From an uncultured bacterium (lineage in GTDB: Bacteria > Actinomycetota > Coriobacteriia > Coriobacteriales > Coriobacteriaceae): a stretch of DNA of 64,000 bases. The stretch's first letter is position 1. Each line of letters starts with the position of its first letter. The translations under genes and the position numbers were made by a program. Below, piece by piece: positions 52,781 to 62,572 of the stretch. The notes under the pieces are model-generated. The model did no database searches and had not been told where the DNA came from. It saw only the letters and a program-made list of their open reading frames with translations. The stretch spans positions 53,530-117,529 of the forward strand of contig CAJMMD010000003.1 in the NCBI GenBank assembly GCA_905214465.1. The letters are read 5' to 3'.

Positions 52781-52973
52781 GCCCCAATTTTGACTTTTTT
52801 GAAATTCAGTCAAATACGGCCAACACGTGAAGGACCTGTGAAGTCGACCGCTGCACACGAAGGACAAAACGCCGCGAGCGGTAGCCGTCAACCGTTGGCA
52901 GATTCTACCGCGAAAACGATAGCACCAGGCAACACAATCGAAGTATCAATGATCACGTAGATATCGAGGCGCC

Positions 52974-53384
52974 ATGGACGAAGAGCTTGATTACCTATGG
53001 GAGACCCTGGGCCTCGAGATCACTGCTGACCTTTGGCCCGAACGGGACAAAATCCATCCCACTCTGCGCCCCGCCATCACGGTGATGCAGGCAAAATACC
53101 GCCGTGCATCCTTTTTGATCATGCGGATGTCATGGCACGCGGGACTCCCCGACCTTAAGCGAATCCAGTCAAGCCTCGTCGAGCTGTCCGGTATGCCGAC
53201 TGTCATATCCGAGGCGCACCTGGAGCAGCGACAGCGCGAGCGACTGCAACAGCAGCGGATTCCCTTTATCTGCCCCGGTGTTCAGGCATATCTGCCCTTT
53301 ATGGACGAGGAGTACTGGAGCGGCAAGCCCAACAAGCACGTAAAGGTCTACGATCCGCACGAATGGGCACAGCTCGAGGATTGA
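52974..53384 (+). CDS. Small protein resembling the N-terminal half of MarR-like regulators
   Basis: A 136-residue protein I do not recognise with certainty. The segment RIPFICPGVQAYLPFM, after a charged helix (HLEQRQRERLQQQ), resembles the IPFI-P..Q.YLPF signature that precedes the winged helix in a group of Gram-positive MarR-annotated regulators. Here the protein ends about 25 residues later, so no DNA-binding domain follows. It could be a stand-alone sensor domain or a truncated regulator. Start ATG has GAGG 5 bases upstream. It stands alone between the tRNA promoter and the ArsC-like gene. Confidence 0.5.
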   Translation: MDEELDYLWETLGLEITADLWPERDKIHPTLRPAITVMQAKYRRASFLIMRMSWHAGLPDLKRIQSSLVELSGMPTVISEAHLEQRQRERLQQQRIPFICPGVQAYLPFMDEEYWSGKPNKHVKVYDPHEWAQLED

Positions 53385-53456
53385 GCCGAGCGAGCCCGCC
53401 GATGGAAAACACGTCCCACCCTGAGCACTCAAAACGGGTCGCACTTTCCGCAGCCG

Positions 53457-53816
53457 CTACAGCAGCGCCTCGGTCCAAGCTGCTTCCCTAAAGCCGGGAA
53501 TCGCAAAGTCGTCGCCCACCAACAGCGGACGCTTGACCAGCATGCCGTCGGTCGCCAGCAGCTCGTAGCACTCCCGATCCGTCATGCCCGCATCTAGACG
53601 CGCCTTCAGGCCCAGCTCTCGATATTTCATGCCCGACGAATTAAAGAAGCGCCGCACCGGCAGTCCCGAACGAGCAATCCAGGTCGCAAGCTCATCAGCC
53701 GTGGGATTGTCCAAAACGATATCGCGGTCGATATACTCTACCCCGTGTTCGTCCAGCCATGCCTTGGCCTTCTTACAGGTCGAGCACTTGGGATATTCAA
53801 CAAACAGTACGGTCAT
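53457..53816 (-). CDS. ArsC/Spx family reductase-like protein
   Basis: A 119-residue thioredoxin-fold protein. The redox motif is C11-x2-C14 in YPKCSTCKKAKAWLDEHG, followed by the conserved ...DNPTADELATWIARSGLPVRRFFNSSG and LLATDGMLVKRPLLV patterns of the ArsC/Spx/YffB family. Arg of the RPL(L/V) segment is present. Both arsenate reductase and Spx-type regulators share this; no arsenic genes lie nearby, so a thiol-stress role is possible. Start ATG 53816; an open frame extends 13 codons further without a good ribosome site. Confidence 0.85.
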   Translation of the reverse strand: MTVLFVEYPKCSTCKKAKAWLDEHGVEYIDRDIVLDNPTADELATWIARSGLPVRRFFNSSGMKYRELGLKARLDAGMTDRECYELLATDGMLVKRPLLVGDDFAIPGFREAAWTEALL

Positions 53817-53908
53817 GGGAATCCTCCGAATATAGATCGGCCAACGCAGGCACACGCCACACGAGGCGCCTTCGTATGATGGGCCAATTGTAGCCCACGG
53901 GTCACACG

Positions 53909-54961
53909 CTAAACGAACCGTACCCCGAATCCGCGTTTGATGAACGGCAGCAGCTCCATTGCCTCGGGCGTGATATGGCCCGCAACGTTCATGCGCTCGT
54001 CACCGGGAAGATCGACCCGCGCAATCTCAAGCTCGCCTTCGTAGCGCCCATATCCGCTATTGCTCACAGCGATCGACCCCGCCTTTCGCGGCAGGCCGGC
54101 TCCGGCATCCGTCGGCACGGAATCCGGCTTATGCGTCGTACGTGACTCCTGAGACCTAAAGATGAGGACACTCGAGTCGGGCCGGTCGTGATGAATCTGC
54201 CCACGTACATAGGCATAACCAGACTCAAGCTCGCATTGCAGGTCCACGTATCCGGCGGAAACTTGAGCAAACTGCGCCCAGCCCGCATCGGAAAGATCGG
54301 GGTCGCCGACCAACACAATGTCGCAATCGGCGCCATGTGCGAGCTCAAGCATGTTGAGGGCAACCTTTGACGCGCGACCGCGCTGTGCCTCGACCGTCGG
54401 CAGTCCCTCGAATACCGGCCCGCGAACGTTGGCATCACCCGGCACAAAAGCCATGATTTCGAATCCAAGCGCCGCAAGACGAAGATTCACCCGAGCAATG
54501 TCCTCCAGAGCTAAACCGGTATAAGGCTTGGGGTAAAAATTGTGACAGGCGGCAAAACGAGTCACATCGGCACCGGCCTCACGCCACGATGCGATTTCAT
54601 CAGAACTCACCGTCGATGCATTGACCACAATGCGAAATACACCGGACAGCTCCGCGACCCGCCGGGCGCTAAAGCCATAGTCCAAACGAAGGTATTCCAA
54701 CCCCAGATCGCGCAGGTCCTCGATGCGCTCAAGCCCGAGCAAATCGCACGTGCGCGGCCCCACATCGGCAATGAGCGCAATGCCGCGGGCGGAAAGCAGC
54801 GACAGCACATGACGGACCTTATCGGTATACGCCGCTCCCCCATCCTCGGGAATATGCAGTGAGGTGAACGCGTAGCGCGCACCCGCCGCGGCACCACGCT
54901 CAATCGTCCGCTCAATATCCTGCAGAGGGCTGGAAAGATAAATCGAAATACCCGTTTTCAC
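53909..54961 (-). CDS. mupG: 6-phospho-N-acetylmuramidase MupG (DUF871)
   Basis: Intracellular hydrolase releasing MurNAc-6-phosphate and GlcNAc from the phosphorylated disaccharide; known from the Staphylococcus aureus mupG-murQ-murP-murR cluster. The 350-residue protein shows the DUF871 layout: an N-terminal TIM barrel (GISIYLSSPLQDI, TSLHIPED, LRLDYGF, NAST..., CHNFYPKPYTGL, FVPGD) and a C-terminal cyclophilin-like domain (GEYEGELEIARVDLPGDERMNVAGHI-like). Start GTG 54961 has AAAGGAG 7 bases upstream. It is the last gene of the mur operon but is preceded by an intrinsic terminator (54985-55011). Confidence 0.88.
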   Translation of the reverse strand: MKTGISIYLSSPLQDIERTIERGAAAGARYAFTSLHIPEDGGAAYTDKVRHVLSLLSARGIALIADVGPRTCDLLGLERIEDLRDLGLEYLRLDYGFSARRVAELSGVFRIVVNASTVSSDEIASWREAGADVTRFAACHNFYPKPYTGLALEDIARVNLRLAALGFEIMAFVPGDANVRGPVFEGLPTVEAQRGRASKVALNMLELAHGADCDIVLVGDPDLSDAGWAQFAQVSAGYVDLQCELESGYAYVRGQIHHDRPDSSVLIFRSQESRTTHKPDSVPTDAGAGLPRKAGSIAVSNSGYGRYEGELEIARVDLPGDERMNVAGHITPEAMELLPFIKRGFGVRFV

Positions 54962-54977
54962 GCTACAACGCTCCTTT

Positions 54978-55011
54978 AAAAAAGGCCGGCGGAGCAGTTA
55001 GCCCCGCCGGC
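54978..55011 (-). terminator. Intrinsic terminator between murP and mupG
   Basis: GCCGGCGG (54985-54992) pairs with CCGCCGGC (55004-55011), followed directly on the minus strand by TTTTTT. The mupG ribosome site AAAGGAG lies just after the T run. Confidence 0.85.
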
Positions 55012-55078
55012 ACAACCATAGCATCAAGAAATCTGCCGCGCGCCGCGAACCCCGAGCAACACGGCTCGCGATATCAAA

Positions 55079-56509
55079 CTACTCGCCAAAGAACTCATTG
55101 ATCTTCTGCTCGTCGACGCCAAAGAACCACGTCAGGACAAAGCCGGCGGCATAGGCAAGCAGCATAGCGGCAACGTAGCCGAGCTGCTGGCCAGGAACGA
55201 CGATCAGCAGGCCAAACAGACCGGAAACGCCCTGAGAAACCGTGCCGATGTGAAGCAGCGCCGCGAGCGCGCCGCCAAATCCGGCACCCAGGCAGGCCGT
55301 TACAAACGGACGAACGAGCGGCAGCGTAACGGCATACATCAGAGGCTCGCCCACACCCAGGATGCCAACGGGAATGGACTCTGCGACGTACTTCTTGAGC
55401 TTGGCGTTCTTGGTCTTAAAGTACAGCGCCAAACCGGCACCGACCTGGCCGCCGCCAGCCATCATAAGGATGGGGAGCAAGTAATTGATGCCCTTGGTAG
55501 CGCCGTCGGGATCGTTGAGCATAGCGTGGATCGGCGTGAGCGCCTGATGCAGGCCGACGGAAACCAGCGGCAAGAAGCCTGCCGACAGGATATAGCCGCC
55601 CAGGACGCCCAGCTTCTCGAAGATAAAGGTCAAAACGCTAAAGATGGCAGTCGTCAGCCATGCGCCAACCGGCTGGATGACGAGCATCAGAGCAAAGGCG
55701 CCGATGATGAGCACCAGCAGCGGGGACAAGAACGTGTCGAGTGCGTTGGGCATAACCTTGCGAATCTGACGCTCCATCCAGGCAAAAAATGCGCCAGCGA
55801 TAAGAGCCGCGATCATGCCGCCCGCTGCGGGGTTGTACTGCGCATTGGTGAGCGGCAGCAGAATGGCAGTGGCAGGATCAGCCGCACCAGGCGCAAGCAG
55901 GGGCATAGCACTGTTGGCGATACACATCATGCCGGCGATGCCGCCCAGCGCAGCGGAGCCACCAAACTCACGTGCCGCGTTATAGCCCACCAAGATGGGC
56001 AGATAGGCAAACAAGGCCCAGCCCATGGAACGAATGCCCTGGTACCACCACTCGCCTGCAAGCGCGCCTGCCGTCGAGACGTTAATGACGTTGCAGATAC
56101 CGTTGATGAGACCAGCCGCAATGATGCCGGGAAGCAGGGCGACGAAGACATTGGAAATCTTCTTGAGGAAGGCCTGAACCGGCTTAGACTCGTATTTGGC
56201 CTTCTGCGCGGCCTTGTTTGTGGCCGCAGCGTCAACCACGCTCTCGTCGGCAACGCCTTTCGCAAGGCCGGTGAGCTTGGAGCACTCCTCGAGCACCTTA
56301 TTCACCTTGCCCGGACCCAGCACGATCTGCATCGTGTCGTCCTCGACCAGGCCCATCACGCCGTCGAGTGCCTTAATGCCCTCCGTGTCGACGTTGCCCG
56401 TGTCTTTGACGGTCACGCGCAGGCGCGTCATGCACGCCGCGTTTGCGAGCACGTTGTCTTTACCGCCCAAAAGGTCCAGCAGCTTTTGAGCCAGCTCTTT
56501 GTTCGTCAT
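55079..56509 (-). CDS. murP: MurNAc/MurNAc-GlcNAc PTS transporter, IIB-IIC
   Basis: Takes up N-acetylmuramic acid or its disaccharide with phosphorylation. The 476-residue protein starts with a IIB domain: phosphorylated Cys 26 in ANAACMTRLRVTVKD. A linker then a IIC domain of the sucrose/MurNAc family with about ten membrane segments (NVFVALLPGIIAAGLINGICNVI, HAMLNDP, GAGFGGALAALLHI). No IIA domain is fused, so a IIA such as the one at 29081 may serve it (inference). Start ATG has AGGAGG. Identity as murP rests on the neighbours murQ, mupG and murR. Confidence 0.88.
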   Translation of the reverse strand: MTNKELAQKLLDLLGGKDNVLANAACMTRLRVTVKDTGNVDTEGIKALDGVMGLVEDDTMQIVLGPGKVNKVLEECSKLTGLAKGVADESVVDAAATNKAAQKAKYESKPVQAFLKKISNVFVALLPGIIAAGLINGICNVINVSTAGALAGEWWYQGIRSMGWALFAYLPILVGYNAAREFGGSAALGGIAGMMCIANSAMPLLAPGAADPATAILLPLTNAQYNPAAGGMIAALIAGAFFAWMERQIRKVMPNALDTFLSPLLVLIIGAFALMLVIQPVGAWLTTAIFSVLTFIFEKLGVLGGYILSAGFLPLVSVGLHQALTPIHAMLNDPDGATKGINYLLPILMMAGGGQVGAGLALYFKTKNAKLKKYVAESIPVGILGVGEPLMYAVTLPLVRPFVTACLGAGFGGALAALLHIGTVSQGVSGLFGLLIVVPGQQLGYVAAMLLAYAAGFVLTWFFGVDEQKINEFFGE

Positions 56510-56566
56510 AACTCCTCCTTGTATTGGGTATCTCGTCTGGATGTCATATCAGCTCACGCCGCACAC

Positions 56567-57490
<924 letters not shown>

Positions 57491-57500
57491 TTCATTCACC

Positions 57501-58352
57501 TCATCTTTCCTGTTTCTCGATGTAGTTTTGCTTAATGACATGCGTCGCCCGTTCGTAGTCGCTGGCAACGTAAGCAGCGTACAGGGCATCGACAACCATA
57601 AGCTGGGCCATACGCGAAGCCATGGCACCGCTGCGGACCAAGGGTTCACTCGCAGCGACGCCGAGCACGGCATCGGCCACGGTGGCAAGCTTGGATGATC
57701 CATCTACTTTGGTAACGGCCACAACGGGACAGTTGTGACGTTGGGCCTCGGCGGTGCAGTCCAGCACCTCTTGCGTCAAGCCCGAGTAGCTAAAGGCGAT
57801 TGCCATATCGCCCTCATGCATGTTCTTGGCACACAAGAGCTGATCATGCCAGTCGTCGTACAGATGGCACTCTTTGTCGACACGCATGAGCTTTTGTGCC
57901 AGATCGTGCGCGACCAAACGAGAGGCACCGATACCGAACAGATTGACTGCGCGTGCCCGCTTAAGATAGGCCGCGCATCGCTCCAAGACGGTGTAATCGA
58001 GCGTTCGCGCCGTCGCTTCGATCGTGCGCACGTTGCTTTTCATCACCTTCCCCACGATACGTTCGACGCTGTCATCCATGGAGATGTCCTCGAGGGCAAC
58101 GTCTTTCTTGTCACCCAAGAGCGCCAGCTCGGCAATCAGTTCGCGCTGGAACTCCTTGTAGCCCGCAAAACCCAAGCGCTTGCAAAAGCGCAAAATGCTC
58201 GAGGGCGAGGAGAACGTGGCATCGGCAAGACCGCGGACGGACAGCCCGACCACCTCGTGCGGATGAGCGCTTACATATGCGATGACATTGCGTTCCGCCG
58301 GGCTCGCGCTGAGCTCACGCTCGCGAAGCCGCAAAAGCAATCCGTTTGCCAT
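57501..58352 (-). CDS. murR: MurR/RpiR family transcriptional regulator
   Basis: Likely repressor of the MurNAc operon, released by MurNAc-6-phosphate. The 283-residue protein has an N-terminal helix-turn-helix (GLSVRGLADATFSSPSSILRFCKRLGFAGYKEF, residues 35-70) and a C-terminal SIS sugar-phosphate domain (NLFGIGASRLVAHDLAQKLMR near 140, AIAFSYSGLTQEVLDC near 185). Start ATG 58352 has GGGAGG upstream. As first gene of murR-murQ-murP-mupG it is probably autoregulated. A TTGTGC...GCACAA inverted repeat lies at 58428-58450. Confidence 0.9.
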   Translation of the reverse strand: MANGLLLRLRERELSASPAERNVIAYVSAHPHEVVGLSVRGLADATFSSPSSILRFCKRLGFAGYKEFQRELIAELALLGDKKDVALEDISMDDSVERIVGKVMKSNVRTIEATARTLDYTVLERCAAYLKRARAVNLFGIGASRLVAHDLAQKLMRVDKECHLYDDWHDQLLCAKNMHEGDMAIAFSYSGLTQEVLDCTAEAQRHNCPVVAVTKVDGSSKLATVADAVLGVAASEPLVRSGAMASRMAQLMVVDALYAAYVASDYERATHVIKQNYIEKQER

Positions 58353-58427
58353 CTCAAACACCTCCCTTGAGAAGAATTAAAGACCAACGAACGATTCGTA
58401 CCGGATATAAACAGCTTTTACGGTACA

Positions 58428-58450
58428 TTGTGCCGCATCGTGGCGCACAA
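58428..58450. promoter_or_regulatory. Inverted repeat upstream of murR, candidate operator
   Basis: TTGTGC (58428-58433) and GCACAA (58445-58450), 76 bases before the murR start. It is the only small palindrome on the promoter side of the operon. Confidence 0.4.
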
Positions 58451-58451
58451 A

Positions 58452-58475
58452 GGGCGAGCGTTCTACCGCTCGCCC
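58452..58475 (-). terminator. Terminator hairpin between the recombinase gene and murR
   Basis: GGGCGAGCG and CGCTCGCCC, a perfect 9-bp stem with a 6-base loop; a weak TTTG tail on the minus strand. Confidence 0.65.
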
Positions 58476-58530
58476 CTCAAATCCGACCGCTCGGAAATAC
58501 GCGCGACACAAAATATTTCAACGAGGTCGC

Positions 58531-58556
58531 ATTATCGGTAACAGGGCTGTTACCGA
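58531..58556. repeat. 26-bp near-continuous palindrome beside the recombinase gene
   Basis: TATCGGTAACAG and CTGTTACCGATA separated by two bases, 42 bases past the recombinase stop codon. It may be a recombination site or a terminator without T run. Confidence 0.7.
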
Positions 58557-58597
58557 TACCGCCTCGCGTGGGCGCCAATCGGACGTGCCGCAAACCT

Positions 58598-59203
58598 CTA
58601 CCCCGCCTCGCGCATCCAGCGATCGAACGTCCCCACGCACACGCCCAGGCACTTTGCTGCCTGGCTGCGGGTAATATCGCCTGCCTCATAGCTATCGCGT
58701 ACCAGCTCAAACTGAGGAGGGCACGGCTTGCGAGGTCGACCGAAACGGACCCCTCGCGCCCGCGCCGCTGCAATCCCCTCCGCTTGGCGCCGATGAATAT
58801 TCTCGCGCTCCACCTGCGCCACGTAGCTCAGCAGTTGTAGCACAATATCGGCAATCAGGGTATTGGTCACATCCGGCGCGCCGCTGGCCCTGGCGCGCGT
58901 GTCAAGCAATGGCATGTCCAACACCACAATGGCAACCCCGAGCTCCTTGGTAATGCGTCGCCATTCCTCAAGAATCTCGGAGTAATTACGGCCAAGCCGG
59001 TCGATAGAAAGCACCACCAGCACGTCCCCGTCTCCCAGGATGTGCAGCAGCTCGCGATAGCGCGGGCGATCGAAGTCCTTGCCGCTCGCATGGTCGGCAT
59101 AAATATTCGCCGAGCCCACGCCATAGGCGCCCAGCGCATCCAGCTGCCGATTCAGATTCTGATCGCGCGAACTCACCCGCGCATAACCATACACCGTCGC
59201 CAT
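58598..59203 (-). CDS. Serine recombinase, resolvase/invertase type
   Basis: Site-specific DNA recombinase of 201 residues. The catalytic domain is intact: GYARVSSRDQNLNRQLDAL with the Ser nucleophile at residue 10 or 11, then LVVLSIDRLGRNYSEILEEWRRI with the conserved Arg residues, and an RENIHRRQAEGIAAARARGVRFGRP hinge. A C-terminal helix-turn-helix follows (ITRSQAAKCLGVCVGTFDRWM). Start ATG 59203 has GGGG upstream. No transposase, integrase target or phage gene adjoins it. Short inverted repeats lie on both sides (58531-58556, and 59221-59264), which may be its sites. Confidence 0.88.
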   Translation of the reverse strand: MATVYGYARVSSRDQNLNRQLDALGAYGVGSANIYADHASGKDFDRPRYRELLHILGDGDVLVVLSIDRLGRNYSEILEEWRRITKELGVAIVVLDMPLLDTRARASGAPDVTNTLIADIVLQLLSYVAQVERENIHRRQAEGIAAARARGVRFGRPRKPCPPQFELVRDSYEAGDITRSQAAKCLGVCVGTFDRWMREAG

Positions 59204-59220
59204 CTCATCCCCGCTTTCTT

Positions 59221-59264
59221 GTAAACCTGCCAAAAAGGGACAGGTTTATTTTGGTAGGTTTTAC
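59221..59264. repeat. Inverted repeat upstream of the recombinase gene
   Basis: GTAAACCTGCCAAAA (59221-59235) and TTTTGGTAGGTTTTAC (59249-59264) pair with one mismatch and one bulge. Between them is a further CAGGTTT. The layout could serve resolvase dimers. Confidence 0.6.
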
Positions 59265-59323
59265 CTCTCGAATAGCAGGTAAGCGGGCGGCCGAGCGGAC
59301 GGCAAGGTAGCTATGATCCAAAT

Positions 59324-59355
59324 GCGGAGGGCGGCCCCGAAAGACCGCCCTCCGC
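59324..59355 (-). terminator. Terminator of rnr
   Basis: GCGGAGGGCGG and CCGCCCTCCGC, an 11-bp perfect stem, followed by ATTTGG on the minus strand. Confidence 0.75.
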
Positions 59356-59380
59356 TCTCCCGCCATGAGTCGAGATTTGG

Positions 59381-61516
59381 CTATTGGATAAGCTTAAAGT
59401 CCAAGTGCCCACGCGTGGTATTGACGCGCGAAACCTCGATAATCACGCGCTGGCCCAGTTCATAGCGAGTCCCCGTGTCGGCGCCCGTCAGCGTAAGCGC
59501 ATCCTCGTCGAACTCGAACCACTCGTTGCCCAGACTCTTGATCGAAACCAAGCCTTCGACTTGCGTCAGGTCCAAGCGCACAAAGAGGCCCATGCTGCTG
59601 ACCCATGAGACCGTTCCGGCATAGCGCTCGCCCAGGCGATCCTCATAGTACTGGGCAATCTTGATCTTTTGCGTCGCATGGCTAGCGGCATCTGCCGCGC
59701 GCTCGGCATCGCTGCATGCGCGGCAGATCTGCGGCAGAATGCGCGGCAGCGACTCGCGCCCCTTGCCGATCAGCCGCGGTGTACGGACCAGGGCGTCCTT
59801 GCCGCCGAGCTGCTCATAGGCCAACTGCAGTTTGAGCACGCGGTGCACCACCAGATCGGGGTAGCGACGGATGGGACTCGTAAAGTGACAGTAGCACGGC
59901 GCGGCGAGCGCAAAGTGGCCCTCGTTGCGCGGCTTGTACAGTGCGCGCTGCATGCTGCGCAGAAGCAGCGTGTTGACGAGCGGTGCGTTGGCCGTACCGG
60001 CGGCAGCATCAACTGCAGCCTGTAGCTCATCGGGACTCCCCAGGGCGATACCGGCAGCACGGCGATCGTCGATGATGCCCAGCTGCGCCAGCGCAACGGC
60101 GGCACCGTGCAGGCTATCGGGGCTCGGATCCTCATGCACGCGATAGCAGGCCTCGATATCACGGTCTGCCAGCCACTCTGCAACGCACTCGTTGGCGAGT
60201 AGCATGGCTTCCTCGATAAGCGATGTGGCACACGAACGCTCGCGCGCCACAATCTGCACGGGTACTCCGTCCTCATCCAATAGAGCGCGAATCTCGGCCG
60301 TGTCAAAATCGACTGAGCCGCGGGCACGACGAATACGACGGCGAAGTTCGGCGAGTTCGTTGGCGGCGACAAGAAAATCGCCGAGGTCGACGTTATAGCC
60401 GCGAGCAGTTTCCTCGCACGCAAGACCGCGCTCAAGCGCCTCCTCGCGCGAGGCCTCAGCAGCCGCAACATCCTCGGCCGCACCCTCCAGCACCCCATAC
60501 TCCACCGCGCCGGCACGCACCAGCAGCGCCTCGGCGCCGTCATAGTCCATACGCACACGCGAGCGAATCACGCTGGGGTACGGATCGTAATGCCGCACGC
60601 GACCCTGCGCATCGAGTTCAATGTCAACGGTAAACGCAAGACGGTCCTCGTCAGGGCGAAGCGAACACAGGTCACAGGACAGGCGTTCGGGCAGCATGGG
60701 AAGCACGCGATCGGCCAGATACACCGATGTCGTACGATGGCGAGCCTCAAGATCGATATGCCCGTCCCAAGCCACATAGTGAGAAACGTCAGCGATATGC
60801 ACACCCAGCTTGTAGCCACCCTCGGGCGTGCGCTCAAGCGAAATGGCATCGTCAAAGTCGCGCGCGTCGACCGGGTCGATCGTGATAACAAAGCGGTCGC
60901 GCAGATCGCGGCGGAGCGGGTCCTTAAGCGCCGCGGACACATCGAGCGAAAGCCCCTCGGCCTCGTCCAGCGCGGCCTCGGGATAGCTATCGGTATAGCC
61001 GTAACGCGCCATCACGTATTGAACGCCCAAATCGGGCGCGTCATCTCCGCCAATGCGGCGTTCGATCGTCACGGTGCCCGATTCCAGGCGCGTCGGGTAG
61101 GTCAAAATGCGCGCGACAACGGCATCACCCGGGTGAACGCCCAGACGATCCGCCGAGGTATCCTCGGGCAGAATGAAGAAGTCGGCCTTCAGGCGCGAAT
61201 CGAGCGGCTCGATCACACCGAGCGGACCAGCGGTCTGGTACGTACCCACCACGCTTATGGCTGCGCGCTCAACCACGCCTTCGATCACGGCGCGCCGCTC
61301 ACCGTGCGGGCTGTTCTTAATGCTCACGGCAACGGTATCGCCATCCATGATCTCGCGCTTACCGCGGCCCATGACCTTGTAGTCGCCGTTTTCGGTTACA
61401 ACGTAGGCGCTATGCTCATGGAGCTGCACGCGCCCGGTCAGGCTCGGACGGCGTTCGCTGCGCACCGGCCCGCGCTTATTGCGAGCTCCACACTTATGCT
61501 TGTTATTGCGCCCCAT
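59381..61516 (-). CDS. rnr: Ribonuclease R
   Basis: Processive 3'-5' exoribonuclease of 711 residues. An N-terminal basic region and cold-shock domains (VVTENGDYKVMGRGKREIMDGD) precede the RNB domain: TIDPVDARDFDDAISLE with the Mg-binding Asp cluster near residue 215, GVHIADVSHYV, TTSVYLADRVLPMLPERLS, and late CHFTSPIRRYPDLVVHR. A C-terminal S1 domain (GTVSWVSSMGLFVRL) closes it. RNase R also degrades with the tmRNA/SmpB system, though smpB is 8 kb away. Start ATG 61516 has AGGAGG. The Lys-rich tail of longer homologues is absent. Confidence 0.94.
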   Translation of the reverse strand: MGRNNKHKCGARNKRGPVRSERRPSLTGRVQLHEHSAYVVTENGDYKVMGRGKREIMDGDTVAVSIKNSPHGERRAVIEGVVERAAISVVGTYQTAGPLGVIEPLDSRLKADFFILPEDTSADRLGVHPGDAVVARILTYPTRLESGTVTIERRIGGDDAPDLGVQYVMARYGYTDSYPEAALDEAEGLSLDVSAALKDPLRRDLRDRFVITIDPVDARDFDDAISLERTPEGGYKLGVHIADVSHYVAWDGHIDLEARHRTTSVYLADRVLPMLPERLSCDLCSLRPDEDRLAFTVDIELDAQGRVRHYDPYPSVIRSRVRMDYDGAEALLVRAGAVEYGVLEGAAEDVAAAEASREEALERGLACEETARGYNVDLGDFLVAANELAELRRRIRRARGSVDFDTAEIRALLDEDGVPVQIVARERSCATSLIEEAMLLANECVAEWLADRDIEACYRVHEDPSPDSLHGAAVALAQLGIIDDRRAAGIALGSPDELQAAVDAAAGTANAPLVNTLLLRSMQRALYKPRNEGHFALAAPCYCHFTSPIRRYPDLVVHRVLKLQLAYEQLGGKDALVRTPRLIGKGRESLPRILPQICRACSDAERAADAASHATQKIKIAQYYEDRLGERYAGTVSWVSSMGLFVRLDLTQVEGLVSIKSLGNEWFEFDEDALTLTGADTGTRYELGQRVIIEVSRVNTTRGHLDFKLIQ

Positions 61517-61562
61517 GGCGCCTCCTAACTATCGATTGCGAACTCCAAAGAGTCTACCCAAA

Positions 61563-61594
61563 TGATCCGTTTTCCTGCCGTCCCCTAGGGATCA
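61563..61594. repeat. TGATCC...GGATCA short element, copy 4
   Basis: TGATCCGTTTTCCTGCCGTC, then CCCTAGGGATCA; both inverted ends intact. It abuts the T run of the ftsX terminator. Confidence 0.75.
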
Positions 61595-61627
61595 AAAAAC
61601 GGGCCGCCCCGCAAGAGACGACCCGTT
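61591..61627 (-). terminator. Rho-independent terminator of ftsX
   Basis: AACGGG / CCCGTT outer pairs with further pairing inside, followed by TTTTTT on the minus strand, 25 bases after the ftsX stop. Confidence 0.8.
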
Positions 61628-61651
61628 GGAAGGGATGAATTCCAGGCATGC

Positions 61652-62572
61652 CTACACGCGCAGGTAGCGGCGCATGGCGATGGCAGAACCAAAGAGACCG
61701 ATAATCACGCCGACCAGAATCAGCGCAGCATAGGTCACCAGGTAGTACTGCATCGGCAGGGCAAACGACATCCAGCCGATGCTCTCCTGCAAACGCGGAA
61801 TCATCAGATTGCGCAGCAGCTCCAGAACGCCGATGGAAAGCAGCGAGCCCAAAATGGCCTGCAGTACGCCCTCGGTGATAAACGGGCCGCGAATGAAGCC
61901 GTTGCTGGCGCCGACCAGACGCATAATCGCAATCTCACGACGACGCGCCGTGATGGACAGGCGAATCGTGTTGTTGATGAAGATGAATGCGATAAAGGTC
62001 AAAAGGCCAACGAGCACCACGGCGGCGATGCGGATGTAGTTGGTCACCTGGAACAGGCGGCTCACTTCCTCCTGGCCGTACAGCACGCTCGCGTTGACGT
62101 CGCCGTCATCCGCGATCTTCTGGAAGTCGGCGTTCTTCTTGAGCTTCTGGGCCGTGCTCTCGACCTTGGACGGATCGTCCATCTCAATTGCAAACGAAGC
62201 CGGCAGCGGGTTCTGGCCATCGAGCGCGCTCATGGTGGCGTCGGCGTTGCCCGACATCTTGCTCGTATACTCGGCCAGCGCGTCGTCCTTGTCCTTATAG
62301 GTCACGGACTTGACGTTATTCCACGTCTTAAGCTCGGCCTCAAAAGCCTGAACATCGGCCTGATCGGCGTCATCGCTAATGAACGCGTTGATGACAACCT
62401 GATCCTCGACGGTGCCGATCACGGAGTTCAGCATCGCGGAGCCCATGATGAACAGGCCGATGATAAACAGCGAAAGGAAGATCGTGATGACGGCGCCGAG
62501 CGAGGTAGTCCAGTTACGGAAGAAGTGACTGATTGCCTCTTTGAAGGAGTAGCCCACGTTAGTTGGTGCCAT
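61652..62572 (-). CDS. ftsX: Cell division ABC transporter permease-like protein FtsX
   Basis: Membrane partner of FtsE that activates peptidoglycan hydrolases at the septum. The 306-residue protein has the FtsX topology: one membrane segment at residues 23-45, a large extracellular domain (about 50-165), then three membrane segments near 175-200, 225-250 and 270-295. The motif RREIAIMRLVGASNGFIRGPF, typical of FtsX, is near residue 210. Start ATG 62572 overlaps the ftsE end by 14 bases, so they are translationally coupled. Length fits Gram-positive FtsX. Confidence 0.94.
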   Translation of the reverse strand: MAPTNVGYSFKEAISHFFRNWTTSLGAVITIFLSLFIIGLFIMGSAMLNSVIGTVEDQVVINAFISDDADQADVQAFEAELKTWNNVKSVTYKDKDDALAEYTSKMSGNADATMSALDGQNPLPASFAIEMDDPSKVESTAQKLKKNADFQKIADDGDVNASVLYGQEEVSRLFQVTNYIRIAAVVLVGLLTFIAFIFINNTIRLSITARRREIAIMRLVGASNGFIRGPFITEGVLQAILGSLLSIGVLELLRNLMIPRLQESIGWMSFALPMQYYLVTYAALILVGVIIGLFGSAIAMRRYLRV

